Positions 9,037-20,400 of a stretch of DNA of 32,867 nucleotides are shown here, in pieces. The notes under the pieces are model-generated. The model did no database searches, had not been told where the DNA came from, and saw nothing but the letters and a program-made list of their open reading frames with translations. Each line of letters opens with the position of its first letter. The first letter of the stretch is position 1. The stretch is taken from contig WHUX01000399.1 in NCBI GenBank assembly GCA_015179025.1, forward strand, positions 1-32,867. The letters run 5' to 3'. The DNA comes from Terfezia claveryi. Lineage: Eukaryota; Ascomycota; Pezizomycetes; Pezizales; Pezizaceae. A program made the translations under genes and the position numbers.

Positions 9037-12000
9037 CCTGCATCAGGTCATCTGTCCTTGTCCACTTTTTCTGTTCCTTCTTTGTCTATGTCTGTTGACG
9101 AGGCTCACCTTTTTGGTGAGCATTTTGTTGTACCTATCACGATATCTTTCAATAGTAAAACACTCGTCACTTCTGCCCTTGTAGACTGTGGAGCCTCAGG
9201 AATTGCCTTCATCGACCAGACCTTTGTCAGTAAGCATGCCATACCCACCTCTAAGCTCAAGACCCCCCGCCTCCTCAATGTCATTGACGGCCGACCTATC
9301 TCTTCTGGAGCCATTACCGACCTCGCCTGTACTCCTGCCCAGATTGGGGACCACTCCGAAAGCCTCCCTATGTTCGTTACAAAGCTCAAGTATCCAATTG
9401 TCCTCGGAATCCCATGGCTTAGAATGCACGATGTATCGGTCAGCTTTGGCTCTTATACCTTGCAGTTTAACAGCCCTTACTGCAAAAGCCACTGTGGAAA
9501 CCCAAAGGCCACCGTTACTGGGCTGTGTGCGTTGCCGCCTCCAATAATTCACCCAACCCAGGTGGTACACCATCCTGCACACGTTAATGTTCCCTCTGTC
9601 CCCCTCACGCCCCCAAAACCCCTAAACGTTAGCTTTGTCGGAGCAGGGGCTTTCGCTTACCTTACTAGGAGGCACAAGCTGAAGGCACACGCTCTCTCCA
9701 TACATGAGGTAAACCTAGAGATCAACAAGACGAGATCCAAGGAGGAGTGGAAATCCATGGTTCCAGATGAATATCACGAATTCATTGACCTGTTCTCGGA
9801 AAAAGCTGCGGAAAAGCTTGCCCCCCACCGACCATACGATCACACAATCCCGCTGGTAGAAGGTAAGACCCCCCCTTATGGACCTCTCTACAGGATGTCT
9901 CGGGTGGAACTGGAAGCTCTGAAAAAGTACTTGGAGGAAAACCTCAACAAGAGCTTCATTCGCCACAGCTCCTCTCTAGCAGGTGCCCCAGTGCTATTCG
10001 TGAAGAAGTCAGATGGCTCCCTTCGGTTATGTGTTGATTATCGTGGCCTGAACGAGATAACGGTTAAAAACAGGTATCCCTTACCCCTGATTCAGGAGAC
10101 ATTAGCCAGGCTTTCCAAAGCAAAGTGGTTCACCAAATTGGATCTGAGGGGGGCTTACAACCTGGTACGGATCGCCGAGGTAGAGGAGTGGAAAACTGCC
10201 TTCCGGACACGATATGGCTATTTCGAGTACAATGTAATGCCCTTCGGCCTAACTAATGCCCTGGCCTCCTTCCAGCACTTTATTAATGACACTCTATGAG
10301 ACTTCCTGGATGTGTTCTGCACGGCTTACCTAGACGATATCCTAATCTATTCGGATACCCTGGCAGAGCACAAAATCCACGTCTGACAAGTCCTAGAAAA
10401 GCTGGAACAAGCAGGGTTGTACTTAAAGCCCGAAAAATGCGAATTCCACGTCCAAGAGGTGAAGTACCTGGGCTTGATAATAACCACGGAAGGTATTAGG
10501 ATGGACCCTGCCAAAGTTGCTGCAATCCAAGAGTGGGAAACCCCAGCCAATTTGAAGGATGTGCAGGCCTTCCTAGGATTTGCTAACTTCTACCGCCGAT
10601 TTATCCTGGGATACTCAAGAATCGTGGCACCCCTGACGGCCTTGACGAAAATGAAGGTAGAAGCTGGCTCACACCTGACAAAAAGGGCCTTCCACTGGAA
10701 TCCAGAAGCCCAATCCGCCTTCCAGAACCTCAAGGAAGCCTTCTGCTCAGCCCCAATCCTGGCCCATTTTGACCCTGATAGCAAGTGCATCGTGGAAACG
10801 GACGCCTCCGACTATGTCTCCGCCGGAATCCTGTCCCAGTATGTTGATGGAGTCCTCCACCCAGTGGCCTATTTCTCTAAAAAGCACTCCCCGGCGGAGT
10901 GTAATTACGAAATCTATGATAAGGAGTTAATGGCTATTGTGCGAGCATTCGAGGAATGGAGACCACACCTGGAATTGGCAAAGGGGGTTATCGAGGTCCT
11001 CTCTGACCATAAGAACCTAGAGTACTTCACAACCACTAAATTACTAAATCGCCGACAGGCTAGGTGGTCGGAATTCCTCTCTCAGTTTAACTTCAAGATA
11101 AGGTATCGGCCTGGAAAAGCTGATGGTAAGCCGGATGCACTGACCAGGAGATCAGGAGATCTCCCTAAAGGGGGGGATAAAAGGCTGAAGTACCAAAATC
11201 AGGTGGTACTGAAACCCGAAAATAACGACCTGGCGGCCAATACCCTTGCGGAAGCTGAAGTTGAGGCTGAGGCTGATGTGGAAGCTGAGGCTGACCTGCG
11301 ACAACTAGTGAGACAGGCATATGAGGACGACCCCCTGGCCACGGAAATTATCACCGCAGTGGATTCTGGCCAGCGCCGCCACCCCAAGATCTCCCTAGCC
11401 GAGTGTACCATCCAGGAAGGCCTCCTCTACCACCTCGAACGGCTGTATGTGCCGGAAGGAGAGCTGCGCCTTCGATTGATCAAGAAACACCATGACAGCC
11501 TGGTTGCAGGTCACCCTGGAGTGGCCAAAACGTTAGAGCTTCTGGCCAGGGAATACATATGGATTGACCAACGGAAGGACGTGGAGCGGTACGTACGGAA
11601 CTGCCACGTTTGCAAGCGTGCTAAGCCTGTCCGCCATGCCCCGTATGGGACCCTGAAACCTCTGGATATCCCTGATCGGCCGTGGCTGCACCTGACTATG
11701 GACTTCGTGACAGGGTTGCCAGAAGATTTGGGGTTCAATGCCATCTTGATGGTGGTAGATCGGTTGACGAAAATGAGGCATGTTATACCTTGCCGGGACA
11801 CCTGCTCCGCCCCAGAGTTAGCCAACCTCTACCTCAACAATGTATTCCAATACCATGGCCTTCCTGAGTCGATCGTATCCGACCGTGGCCCTCAGTTTAC
11901 CTCCGAATTCTGGCAAGCCTTCTGCGAACTTCTGGGGATCAAAGTACGCCTGTCAACGGCATATCACCCCCAGACGGACGGCCAATCGGAGAGGATGAAC

Positions 12001-12750
12001 GCCATTATGGAGCAATATCTGTGGGCCTTTGTCAATTACCAGTAGGATAACTGGGTTTCGTTGCTGGCCACCTGCGAATTCGCCTCGAACAACCAGTTCT
12101 CGGAATCCTCCAAAACCTCCCCTTTCCTGGCTAATTACGGTTGGCACCCCCGGTTCGTGGATGCCCTGGCGCCCCTGCAAAAAGCCCACCCCCCAGCTAA
12201 GGAGTTCGCGGTTGGAATCGCTGAACTCCACCGTACCCTGAAAGCCGAGCTGGGATATGCGCAAGCCCGGCAAGCTGAGTATGCCAATGGATCACGGTTG
12301 CCAGCCCCCAGATATCAGCCAGGAGACAAGGTGTGGCTCTCCAGCAGGCACTTCCGAATGGAACGGCCATATCGCAAGCTGGATCACAAGTTCCTAGGCC
12401 CCTATGAGGTGTTAGCAGCTGTGGGCACTCATGCTTATCGACTGAGGTTTCCCAAGGATATCAAGCGCCATCCGGTCGTTCATGTCTCGGAGATCGCGCC
12501 AGCCGCCGACGATCCCCTTCCCGGGCAAAAGCACCCCCCACCTCCTCCAGTGGTGATCGCAGGTGAAGAGGAGTGGGAGGTTGAGGAGGTACTGGACTCA
12601 AGGAAACGCTACGGACGAGTTCAGTATAAGATCAAGTGGTTAGGGGATGAGGAGACTACCTGGCAACCTGCGGAGGACTTGGAGAATGCGCAGGATTTGG
12701 TCACCCTGTTCCACCAACGATACCCGAGGAAGCCTCGCCTAGTTGAATGA
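8992..12750 (+). pseudogene. Element B pol: protease-RT-RNase H-integrase-chromodomain, three stops
   Basis: It is read in the -1 frame after the slip site. The protease motif DCGASG is near 9187-9204. RT has LCVDYRGLNE, LDLRGAYN and YLDD near 10327-10338; motif B reads NALASFQ where relatives have NAPASFQ. RNase H has ETDASDYVSAG and [14 protein letters not shown], followed by a short Glu/Ala linker. The integrase zinc site ends NCHVCKRAK, and the core carries TMDF, SDRGPQF and GQSERMN. The chromodomain WEVEEVLDSRKRYGRVQYKI lies near 12580-12640. Stops are TGA 10297-10299, TGA 10384-10386 and TAG 12043-12045, with CGA, CGN and CAG respectively in relatives; the natural end is TGA 12748-12750. 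No frameshift was noticed in pol. Confidence 0.93.
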
Positions 12751-12890
12751 TGTCAGACCTTTTGCATTCTTGTTGTTGTTTGGAGTTGGGGTTCTTGTTT
12801 CTACCGTTGTTGTTGTCTTCTGTGTTGATTTTGCCGGTTATCATGCCCAGGCCTCCTAGTCGCTGGAGCTCCAGCCTAAAGGAGGGATAG
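12751..12890 (+). other. Element B 3' untranslated region with polypurine tract
   Basis: This is a GTT-rich stretch without coding potential. It ends in AAAGGAGGGATAG directly before the LTR, the expected plus-strand primer. Confidence 0.75.
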
Positions 12891-13359
12891 TGTAACAACC
12901 GTGTGTTCAGTTGTCATCACCTGCGATTGCAGGTGACGGGTTATCGTTATCGTTACCTTTTCCTTGGCTTCCGAGATAGGGAAGCTTATTCCCCCCATTG
13001 CCCTGACCGTTTTATATATATATAGAGCCTGTCCCTCGTACTGTCGTTGGATCCCCATCCAACGTCTTGTATACCTAATACAGGACCTTGCCTCTCCGCG
13101 AAGGTGTACCTCCCTTGTACACCCCCTCGTCTTGCCTTGTCCTGTGAATAACTCTACAGCCCAGCTGCCCCCCTCCGACACACGCGGCAACTGCCTCCGC
13201 GTGTCTTGTGCTCCTTGCCCTCTGCCCCTCTTGCCTCTTGCCCTTGCCCCCAGCCTTTCCCCTGATCACACATGTAGCGTTCCTACGTGTGTGTTACCTC
13301 GTCCCTGTCTTCGCCCCGGCGTACTCCTTGGTCGCCTTGCCCCCAGAGCCGTCGTTACA
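12891..13359 (+). repeat. Element B 3' LTR (469 bp)
   Basis: It begins TGTAACAACC and ends GTCGTTACA. TATATATATA lies near 13014-13023. Downstream stem-loops are visible at 13045-13064, 13103-13123, 13180-13204 and 13268-13292. The 20-bp U3 palindrome (12917-12936) has one C-to-T change against the 5' copy. Confidence 0.95.
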
Positions 13360-13364
13360 ATCTT
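13360..13364. repeat. Target site duplication of element B, right copy (ATCTT)
   Basis: It matches 7360-7364 and lies immediately after the LTR terminus TTACA. Confidence 0.94.
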
Positions 13365-13551
13365 CAGCTTCTCGGATTCGCCTTTCGGCTTTCTGAAGGT
13401 CCGCTCCTTGTTGTTCGCCGATGGCATAAGTATCTGTGAATATCTCGATCACAGTTCGTCGGTATGCTGATAGTTCTTACGGGTCTGATGGGATCGGAGT
13501 CGCCCTTCAGGCTGCGAATCTATCGGTGGGTAGTGGAATGTTCGCGGACAT
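13365..13551 (-). pseudogene. Element A gag, N-terminal part, two stops
   Basis: ATG is at 13551-13549, just inside the 5' LTR and primer site, in the same context as gag in B and C. The frame has TGA at 13507-13509 (TGG in B) and TAA at 13477-13479. It then continues as a charged, coiled-coil-like stretch and is cut at 13365 by element B. The continuation is at 7364 downwards. Confidence 0.8.
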
Positions 13552-13571
13552 CGTACCGGTTGGTCTGAAAG

Positions 13572-13580
13572 ATCCAACGT
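13572..13580 (-). promoter_or_regulatory. Element A putative self-primer binding site (ACGTTGGAT)
   Basis: It begins 2 nt after the 5' LTR end on the minus strand. It pairs perfectly with the 3' LTR site at 2119-2127 and, with one wobble, with the 5' LTR site at 13905-13913. Position and sequence are as in element B. Confidence 0.55.
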
Positions 13581-13582
13581 AG

Positions 13583-14070
13583 TGTAACGAGGGCTCTGGG
13601 GGACAAGGCGACCAAGGGGTATGCCGGGGAAGTGGCAAGGGGCAATCGCACACGTAGGAGCGCTACGTGTGTGACCAGGGGAAGACTGAGACGGGGGCAA
13701 GGGCAAGAGGCAAGAGGCAAGAGGCAAGAGGTAAGAGGCAAGAGGCAAGAGACACAAGACACGAGACACGAGACACGCGGAGGCAGTTGCCGCGTGTGTC
13801 AAGGGAGGCAGCTGTACTGCAGAGTTGTTTGTTCGAGACATGGATGTGCACAAGGGAGGTGCACAAGCGCTGGGGGAAGCAAGGTCCTGTATTGGGTATA
13901 CAAGACATTGGATAGGAATCCAATGAGAGGGTGGAGAGAGCAAGCTATATATACAGGCTTCCTTCCTAGCCAAGGCCATCGGAAGGAATAAGGTTCCCGA
14001 GACCCCTTATCTCGGGAGCCGAGATAACAACAACGAGGTCAGACTAGGCTGGGAAGGGACAGTTGTGACA
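13583..14070 (-). repeat. Element A 5' LTR (488 bp)
   Basis: It partners 1797-2284 and has the same length. It contains a TATATA box near 13945, the GCAAGAG-type purine repeat near 13705-13755, and the inverted repeats shared with B, C and D. It starts right after the ATGAG duplication on the H side (14071-14075). Confidence 0.95.
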
Positions 14071-14075
14071 ATGAG
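14071..14075. repeat. Target site duplication of element A, right copy (ATGAG)
   Basis: It matches 1792-1796 and is followed directly by the continuation of the H reverse transcriptase frame. Confidence 0.95.
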
Positions 14076-15769
14076 GGCTATGAACTGGTTACTAAGAGAT
14101 TACATTGGAAAAACTGTCATGGTTTATTTAGATGACATCCTGATTGGCACAGATACCCTGGAGGAACATAAGGAAGTGTTGAGAGGGATCTGTAGGATAT
14201 TGGCTAGAGAAAAGTTTTTCTTCAACAAAAAGAAATGCCAAATCCTAGCTCCAAGGCTAAAAGTACTAGGATTTATTATTACCAAACAAGGGTTAGAAAT
14301 GGATTCAGAAAAAATCAACTCAATAACAAATTACCCAATCCCTAACTTAAAAAAAGAAATTGCAGAAGTTTCTAGAGATGGTTAATTACTTGAGAAGGTT
14401 TTGTCTAGAATTGGGAGCTATAGCCAAACCACTATCAGAATTGCAAGGATCAACAAAGAAGCACATGTGGACTCCTTTGCATAATGAGTTATTCAGAAAG
14501 ATTAAGGAGCTGATAATGAGCAATAAAGTGCTCAAACCAATTAATCATGACTCAGGCCTTCCAATCTATTTAATTACTGATGCCAGTAATACAGGGATTT
14601 CAGGATGGATTGGCCAAATAGAGAATGGTGTTATCAGGCCAGCAGAATTTCACTCTAGGAAATTAAATGATGGACTAATGAATTACACAACAACTGATAA
14701 GGAATTATTAGCAATTGTTGACTCACTGAGGTATTTCAGGCCTGAACTACAGGGTCACAAAGTGATCATCCAAACAGATCACAAACCTTTAGTCACATTT
14801 ATGGATAGTATCCCTGAAAGTCAGATGAAGAGAAGGTGGCAAGAGACTATGAGTCAGTTTGACCTAACCCTAGAATACATTCAGGGCAAGGACAACCACA
14901 TAGCAGATGTACTATCCAGAGGAGTATATAGTCCCTCTGGAATCCCCTCTACTGGACAGTCTTCTCACCACACAGCTTCTTTACTACAACATCCAGTAGT
15001 AAGCAACCACCTCTCTGTTCCAATACAAACTTTCAAGAAAACTCCTGCACCATATTCTCCATCACCACCAATGCCTTCCCCAAAACAGCTTAGGATCAGA
15101 GGAGCCACTGGGAGACCAGTGTCTCCACCAATCCTTGGGAGACAATCTCCCAACACCATTCAAAGGAGAAGGAGACTCCCTCCTCTCCAAATCACCACCA
15201 CCAACCTCCCACCAACACAGGTGCAGGAGGTTGATCCTACTAGGCCTGTCTGGCATGACAGAGAAGGCCTGAATGCAGTCTTTGAGTCTGAAAGGTACCA
15301 GCCAACAGTTGAAGATGACCCTGAACCTGATGAATCTAACACACCACAAAGAAATTTCAGGCTCAGAAGGCTTCAGCAGGAGCCAGCAGCAGTCCAAACT
15401 GCTGCCACCACTACCAGGGCCCAGGCCCAACAGCAACAACAAGAAGAGGAAGAGAGAGGAAGGTCAGTTACAAGAAAACCCAAGTTTCAAGTGGTTATTA
15501 ACAAAAAGCCTAGTACCTCCTCTCCCTCTACTCTTGCTGCCTCTGAGGCAGAGGACCCACAGGAATGGACACTTGTGGATGAGTCCTCTGACTCAGATGA
15601 ACCTGAGAAATGGGAAAGAGCCAGAGAACCCATGACTACAGAACAGATGGAACAGTCCTTGAGAAGGGCTGACAGGGGTTCTGTGGTTGTTGGAAACCTT
15701 CAGGAGTGGAATCCTACTCTTGAAGGTACCTTGAAGAGAAGGGCTGCCTCCCCTAAGTGCAAGGATGAG
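14076..15769 (+). pseudogene. Element H, segment 2: RT end, RNase H and long disordered linker
   Basis: The RT active site VYLDDILIG lies near 14122-14148 and continues the frame left at 1796. A one-base shift in an A-run at about 14347-14355 moves the frame; the first frame ends at TAA 14383-14385. The second frame then reads to 15769 without a stop. It covers the end of RT, RNase H (ITDASNTGISGW, DKELLAIVDSLRYF, IQTDHKPLV, then KDNHIADVLSR), and about 270 residues of Pro/Ser/Gln/Glu-rich sequence with no recognised fold. The frame is cut by element C at 15769 and resumes at 22025. Confidence 0.88.
15765..15769. repeat. Target site duplication of element C, left copy (ATGAG)
   Basis: ATGAG precedes TGTCACAACC and recurs at 22020-22024. 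The H frame is continuous when the insert and one copy are ignored. It is the same pentamer as for element A. Confidence 0.95.
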
Positions 15770-16224
15770 TGTCACAACCGTCCCTTCCCAGCCTAGTCTG
15801 ACCTCGTTGTTGTTATCTCGGCTCCCGAGATAAGGGGTCTCGGGAACCTTATTCTTTCCGATGGCCTTGGCCAGGAAGAAAGCCTGTATATATAGCTTGC
15901 TCTCTCCGCCCTCTCGTTGGATCCCTATCCAACGTCTTGTATATCCAATACAGGGCCTTGCTTCTCCCCACGTTGGTGTATCTCCCTTATGCACCTCCTT
16001 GTCTCGCCTCAACTCTGCAGCCCTGCTGCCTCCTTTGACACACGCGGCAACTGCTTCCGCGTGTCTCGTGTCCCTTGCCCTCTGTCCCTCTTGCCTCTTG
16101 CCATTGCCTCCCGTCTCAGCCTCCCCTTGGTCACACACGTAGCGTTCCTACGTGTGTGTTATCCTAGCCTTGCCCTTGCCCCGGCGTACCCCTTGGTTGC
16201 CTTGCCCCCTGAGCCGTCGTTACA
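15770..16224 (+). repeat. Element C 5' LTR (455 bp)
   Basis: It runs TGTCACAACC to CGTCGTTACA. The TATA box is at 15887-15894 (TATATATA). Below it come CGTTGGATCCCTATCCAACG and the conserved series of inverted repeats. It is the same length as 21565-22019. Confidence 0.95.
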
Positions 16225-16226
16225 CT

Positions 16227-16235
16227 ATGTTGGAT
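16227..16235 (+). promoter_or_regulatory. Element C putative self-primer binding site (ATGTTGGAT)
   Basis: It begins 2 nt after the LTR. It pairs with ATCCAACGT at 15927-15935, 33 bp below the TATA box, using one G-U pair. Confidence 0.5.
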
Positions 16236-16260
16236 CTTATCGACCAACTGGTACGCTGTC

Positions 16261-17406
16261 ATGTCCGGAATCCCTCTACCCGCTGTCAGGTTTCAAACCT
16301 GGAGGAGCTCCCCCATACCCTCAGGCTTGAATGAGTTGAATGCCTACCGTCAGGAAATCATCGACATCTTCGAGGCCATGGATACCATCGGGGCCAAACT
16401 CGGCAACAGCCTGGCCATGGCTGAACAAAAATTGAGATCTGTCGACGAAGAGATCACGGTCCTCCAGACCGATCTCGACCATCTGAACCTTGCCTTGGCC
16501 AACGAACGGACTATGGTCCAAAACCTCAGCCGCGCTCTAGGGAACCTTGCAATACCAGCCAGCAGCAACAAGACCGAAAGCATTCCAACACCCCCCAAGT
16601 TCAATGGGGACCGGGTTCGCCTACGAGCCTGGAAAAATGCTGTCAACCTCAAGCTGAACGGGGATTCTGCCAGATTCCTATCAGAACAACACCAACTGGC
16701 ATACGTTTTCACCTTGCTGGAGGGGATAGCTTGTGACCAGATCCAGTCATATGTCCTTGAAACCGGGATCAAGCTTGACGATATCTCGGCCCTTTTTACA
16801 ATCCTAAATAGGGCGTTCGGGGACCCCGATGCCATTGGCACTGCCAGTAGGGCCCTCCGAGCCCTCAGGCAGAAAAACACCGATCTGTCCACTTATGTGG
16901 CAGAATTCTCGAGATTGGCGGCGGAGGTCCAATGGAATGACCAGTCCAAACTGGAGCAATTCCAGGAAGGGCTAAATGACGAAATCCAGCAGGCCATGGT
17001 CAGCCTCCCGGAAGCCAAAACCCTGGAGGAATTGATTGACCAGGCTTTCCGGGTGGAACAGCGGATGTTCCGGCTCCGCAACCGCCCCACGTTCAGGCCA
17101 GCACCCCGTCTCCCACAACCCACCAAAATAGCTCAGGCCCCTGCCCCCGCCAATAAACCAGTACATCCATCATTGGTGGCGAGAGGGCCCACCCCTATGG
17201 ACCTATCATCGGGAAGGCCTCGACTAACCCAGGAGGAAAGGGACCGCCGCCACACTAATAGGTTGTACATTGCGTGTGGAAAAGGGGACCACTTTATTGC
17301 GGCATGTCCCCTCCGAAAAAACCGCTCCCTGGCCACTCATGCCATCTCGGAAGCCAGGATCGAAGAAGTTGGGGAAGAGTCGGGAAAAGGGGAGTCCCTT
17401 GCCTAG
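16261..17406 (+). CDS. Element C Gag, intact frame (381 aa)
   Basis: It starts at ATG 16261 (MSGIPLP), the position equivalent to gag in A and B, and is open to TAG 17404-17406 inside the frameshift hairpin. Residues about 25-105 are charged and heptad-rich, likely a coiled coil. The core from about residue 115 has PPKFNGDRVRLRAW, NRAFGDPDAIGTASRAL, YVAEFSRLAAEV and LEELIDQAFRVEQ. The C-terminal knuckle reads YIACGKGDHFIAAC, so the first zinc-binding Cys is Tyr and metal binding may be weakened. This is the only complete, uninterrupted gag in the window. Role: structural protein of the retrotransposon particle and RNA packaging. Confidence 0.9.
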   Translation: MSGIPLPAVRFQTWRSSPIPSGLNELNAYRQEIIDIFEAMDTIGAKLGNSLAMAEQKLRSVDEEITVLQTDLDHLNLALANERTMVQNLSRALGNLAIPASSNKTESIPTPPKFNGDRVRLRAWKNAVNLKLNGDSARFLSEQHQLAYVFTLLEGIACDQIQSYVLETGIKLDDISALFTILNRAFGDPDAIGTASRALRALRQKNTDLSTYVAEFSRLAAEVQWNDQSKLEQFQEGLNDEIQQAMVSLPEAKTLEELIDQAFRVEQRMFRLRNRPTFRPAPRLPQPTKIAQAPAPANKPVHPSLVARGPTPMDLSSGRPRLTQEERDRRHTNRLYIACGKGDHFIAACPLRKNRSLATHAISEARIEEVGEESGKGESLA

Positions 17407-17426
17407 TTACTGACACTAGCAAGGGA
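17382..17426 (+). promoter_or_regulatory. Element C -1 ribosomal frameshift signal
   Basis: GGGAAAA at 17382-17388 is phased G GGA AAA in gag. A 6-nt spacer is followed by the stem 17395-17406 with 17416-17426 and a 9-nt loop. Pol follows in the -1 frame. Confidence 0.82.
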
Positions 17427-20400
17427 CCTGCCCCAGGCCATTTGTCTTTGTCTACATTTTCTGTTTTTTCTGCTTCTTCTATTGTTGACGAATCTCGCTT
17501 GTTCAGCGAGCATTTTGTTGTATCTATCTCGCTCAATATCAATGATAGAACAATCACCACGTCAGCCCTTATAGATTGCGGAACTTCAAGAATTGCATTC
17601 GTTGACCAGGCCTTTGTCAGCAAATTCTCCATACCGACGTCAAAGCTCAAAACCCCCTGTGTTCTGGATGTCATCGACGGTTGGCCCATCTCCTCTGGCG
17701 ATATCACCGATATTGCGTGCGTGCCTGCCCTGGTCGGGGATCACTTCGAAGCAAACCTCCCAATGTTCGTGACAAAGCTCAAATACCCGATTGTCCTTGG
17801 AATCCCCTGGCTTAGAATGCATGATATATTGGTCAGCTTTGGCTCCTACACCCTGCAGTTCAATAGCCAATATTGCAAAAAGCACTGCGGGAATCCAAAG
17901 GCCACCGTCACTGGGTTGTGTGCCTTGCCCACCCCGATAATCCACCCGACCCAGGTGGTGCACCTGCCTGCGCACCTCGATGCCAATTCCCTTGTTTCCC
18001 CCGCTTTTCCCCCTGTGCCCCCGATTTCCCCTGTGCCCCCGGTTTCCCCTGTGCCCCCGGTTCCCCCTGTCCCCTCTGTGCCCCCGGGTCCCCAAAAACC
18101 TCTGAATGTTAGCTTCATCGGGGCAGGGGCTTTCGCTTATCTCACCAGGAGGCACAAGCTGAAGGCTCATACCCTATCTATACACGAGGTTAACCTGGAA
18201 ATCAACAAGATGCAGCCTAAGGAGGAGTGGAAGGCTATGGTCCCGGATGAATATCACGAGTTTATTGATCTGTTCTCGGAAAAAGCCGCGGAGAAGCTGG
18301 CGCCCCACCGGCCATATGACCACACGATTCCGCTGATAGAGGGTAAGACCCGCCCCTATGGGCCCCTCTACGGAATGTCCCGGTTGGAGCTAGAAGCTTT
18401 GAAGAAATACTTGGAGGAAAACCTCAACAAGAGCTTCATTCGCCACAGCTCCTCACCAGCGGGTGCCCCGGTGCTTTTCGTGAAGAAATTGGACGGCTCC
18501 CTCCGGTTGTGTGTCGATTACCGGGGCCTAAAGGAGATAACGGTCAAAAACAGGTACCCCCTACCCCTAATCCAGGAGACATTAGATAGGCTCTCCAAGG
18601 CCAAATGGTTCACCAAACTGGATTTAAGAGGGGCATACAACCTGGTACGGATCGCCGAGGGGGAGGAGTGGAAAACTGCCTTCTGAACTCATTATGGCCA
18701 CTTTGAGTATAATGTTATGCCTTTTGGGTTGACTAACACCCCGGCCTCTTTCCAGCACTTTATCAATGACACCCTGCGAGACTTTCTAGATGTGTTCTGC
18801 ACGGCCTACCTTGACGATATCCTGATCTATTCGGATACCCTAGCAGAGCACAAAATCCATGTTCGCCAAGTGTTGGAAAAGCTAGAGCAAGTTTGATTGT
18901 ACCTCAAGCCTGAGAAATGCGCGTTTCATATGCAAGAGGTTAAGTATCTGGGGTTAATCATCACCACTGAGGGTATCAGGATGGACCCTGCCAAGGTTAC
19001 CACTGTCCAGGAATGGCAAATTCCAGCGAATCTCAAGGATGTCCAGGCATTCCTGGGGTTCGCCAACTTTTACCGGCGTTTTATCCTGGGATATTCGAAG
19101 ATCGTAGCCCCCCTCACCACCCTGACCAAAAAAGACTGGCGTTTCGACTAGAATCCAGAAGCCCAATCTGCCTTCCAGAACCTTAAGGAAGCCTTCTACT
19201 CAGCACCGATCCTCGCCCATTTCAACCCTGACCAGGAGTGTGTTGTCGAAACCGATGCCTCTGACTATATATCCGCGGGAATCCTGTCTCAGAACGATGA
19301 TAACGGTATCCTCCACCCAGTAGCCTACTTCTCGAAAAAGCACTCCCCGGCCGAGTGTAACTATGAGATCTACGACAAGGAGCTGATGGCCATCGTGCGA
19401 GCATTCGAGGAGTGGAGGCCACATCTGGAGTCAGCCAAGGGGATTATCGAGGTGTTGTTCGATCATAAGAACCTTGGGTATTTCACCACCACCAAACTGC
19501 TTAACCGACGGCAGGCCAGGTGGTCGGAGTTCTTATCTCGGTTCAACTTCAAGATCAAATACCAGCCAGGCAAGGCTGGTGGGAAACCGGACGCCTTGAC
19601 TAGGAGATCAGTTGACCTCCCTAAGGGGGGGGATGAAAGGCTAAAATACTAAAATCAGGTGGTATTGAAGCCCGAAAACCTTGATCTAGCGGCCAATGTC
19701 CTTGCTGAAGCTGAGGCTGGGGCTGATGTGGAAACTGAAGCTGAGGCTAATGCTGAAGCTAAGGCTAATGCTGAAGCTGAGGCTAATGCTGAAGCTGAGG
19801 CTAATGCTGAAGCTGAGGTTAATGCTGAAGTTGAGGCTAATGCTGAAGCGGAGGCTGAGGCGAGAGCTGACCTCTGACAACTGGTGAGACAGGCATACGA
19901 GGATGACCCCCTGGCCAAGGAAATTATCGCCGCAGTGGATTCTGGCCAGCGCCGCCACCCCAAAATCTCCCTGGCCGAGTGCACCGTCCAGGAAGGCCTC
20001 CTATACCACCAGGAACAGCTCTATATACCAGAAGGAGGAGGGTTACGCCTGAGGCTGATAGAGGAACACCACGATACCCTGGTGGCAGGTCACCCTGGAG
20101 TGGCCAAGACGTTAGAGCTTCTGGCCAGGGAATACACCTGGATTAACCAGCGGAAGGAAGTGGAGCGGTACATATGGAACTGCCATGTTTGCAAGTGTGC
20201 TAAACCTGTCCGCCATGCCCCGTACAGGACCCTGAAACCTCTGGAGATTCCGGATCGGCCCTGGCTGCACCTTACCATGGATTTCGTGATGGGATTGCCG
20301 GAAGACTTGGGGTTCAACACCATCCTGATGGTGGTTGATCGGTTAACAAAGATGAGGCATGTTATACCTTGCCGGGATACCTGCTCTGCCCCAGAGTTAG

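Larger units (their letters stand above)
7365..13359 (+). mobile_element. Element B: chromodomain Ty3/gypsy LTR retrotransposon nested in element A gag
   Basis: It is a complete 5,995-bp element with 469-bp LTRs at both ends, a putative self-primer site, gag, pol, a polypurine tract and a 5-bp target duplication. Gag and Pol are close relatives of those in A and C, but its U3 differs: it lacks the GTTGTTGTTATCTCGGCTCCC segment of A/C and has its own 20-bp palindrome. One stop in gag and three in pol make it non-autonomous. Confidence 0.95.
1797..14070 (-). mobile_element. Element A: chromodomain Ty3/gypsy LTR retrotransposon, interrupted by element B
   Basis: Two 488-bp LTRs (1797-2284 and 13583-14070) flank a minus-strand gag-pol. 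The order in the element's own direction is 5' LTR, primer site, gag, -1 frameshift, pol (protease, RT, RNase H, integrase, chromodomain), polypurine tract, 3' LTR. Gag is split by element B at 7364/13360. The two LTRs differ at roughly 20 positions by eye, mostly transitions, so this is not a very recent insertion. Without B the element is about 6.3 kb. Confidence 0.93.
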
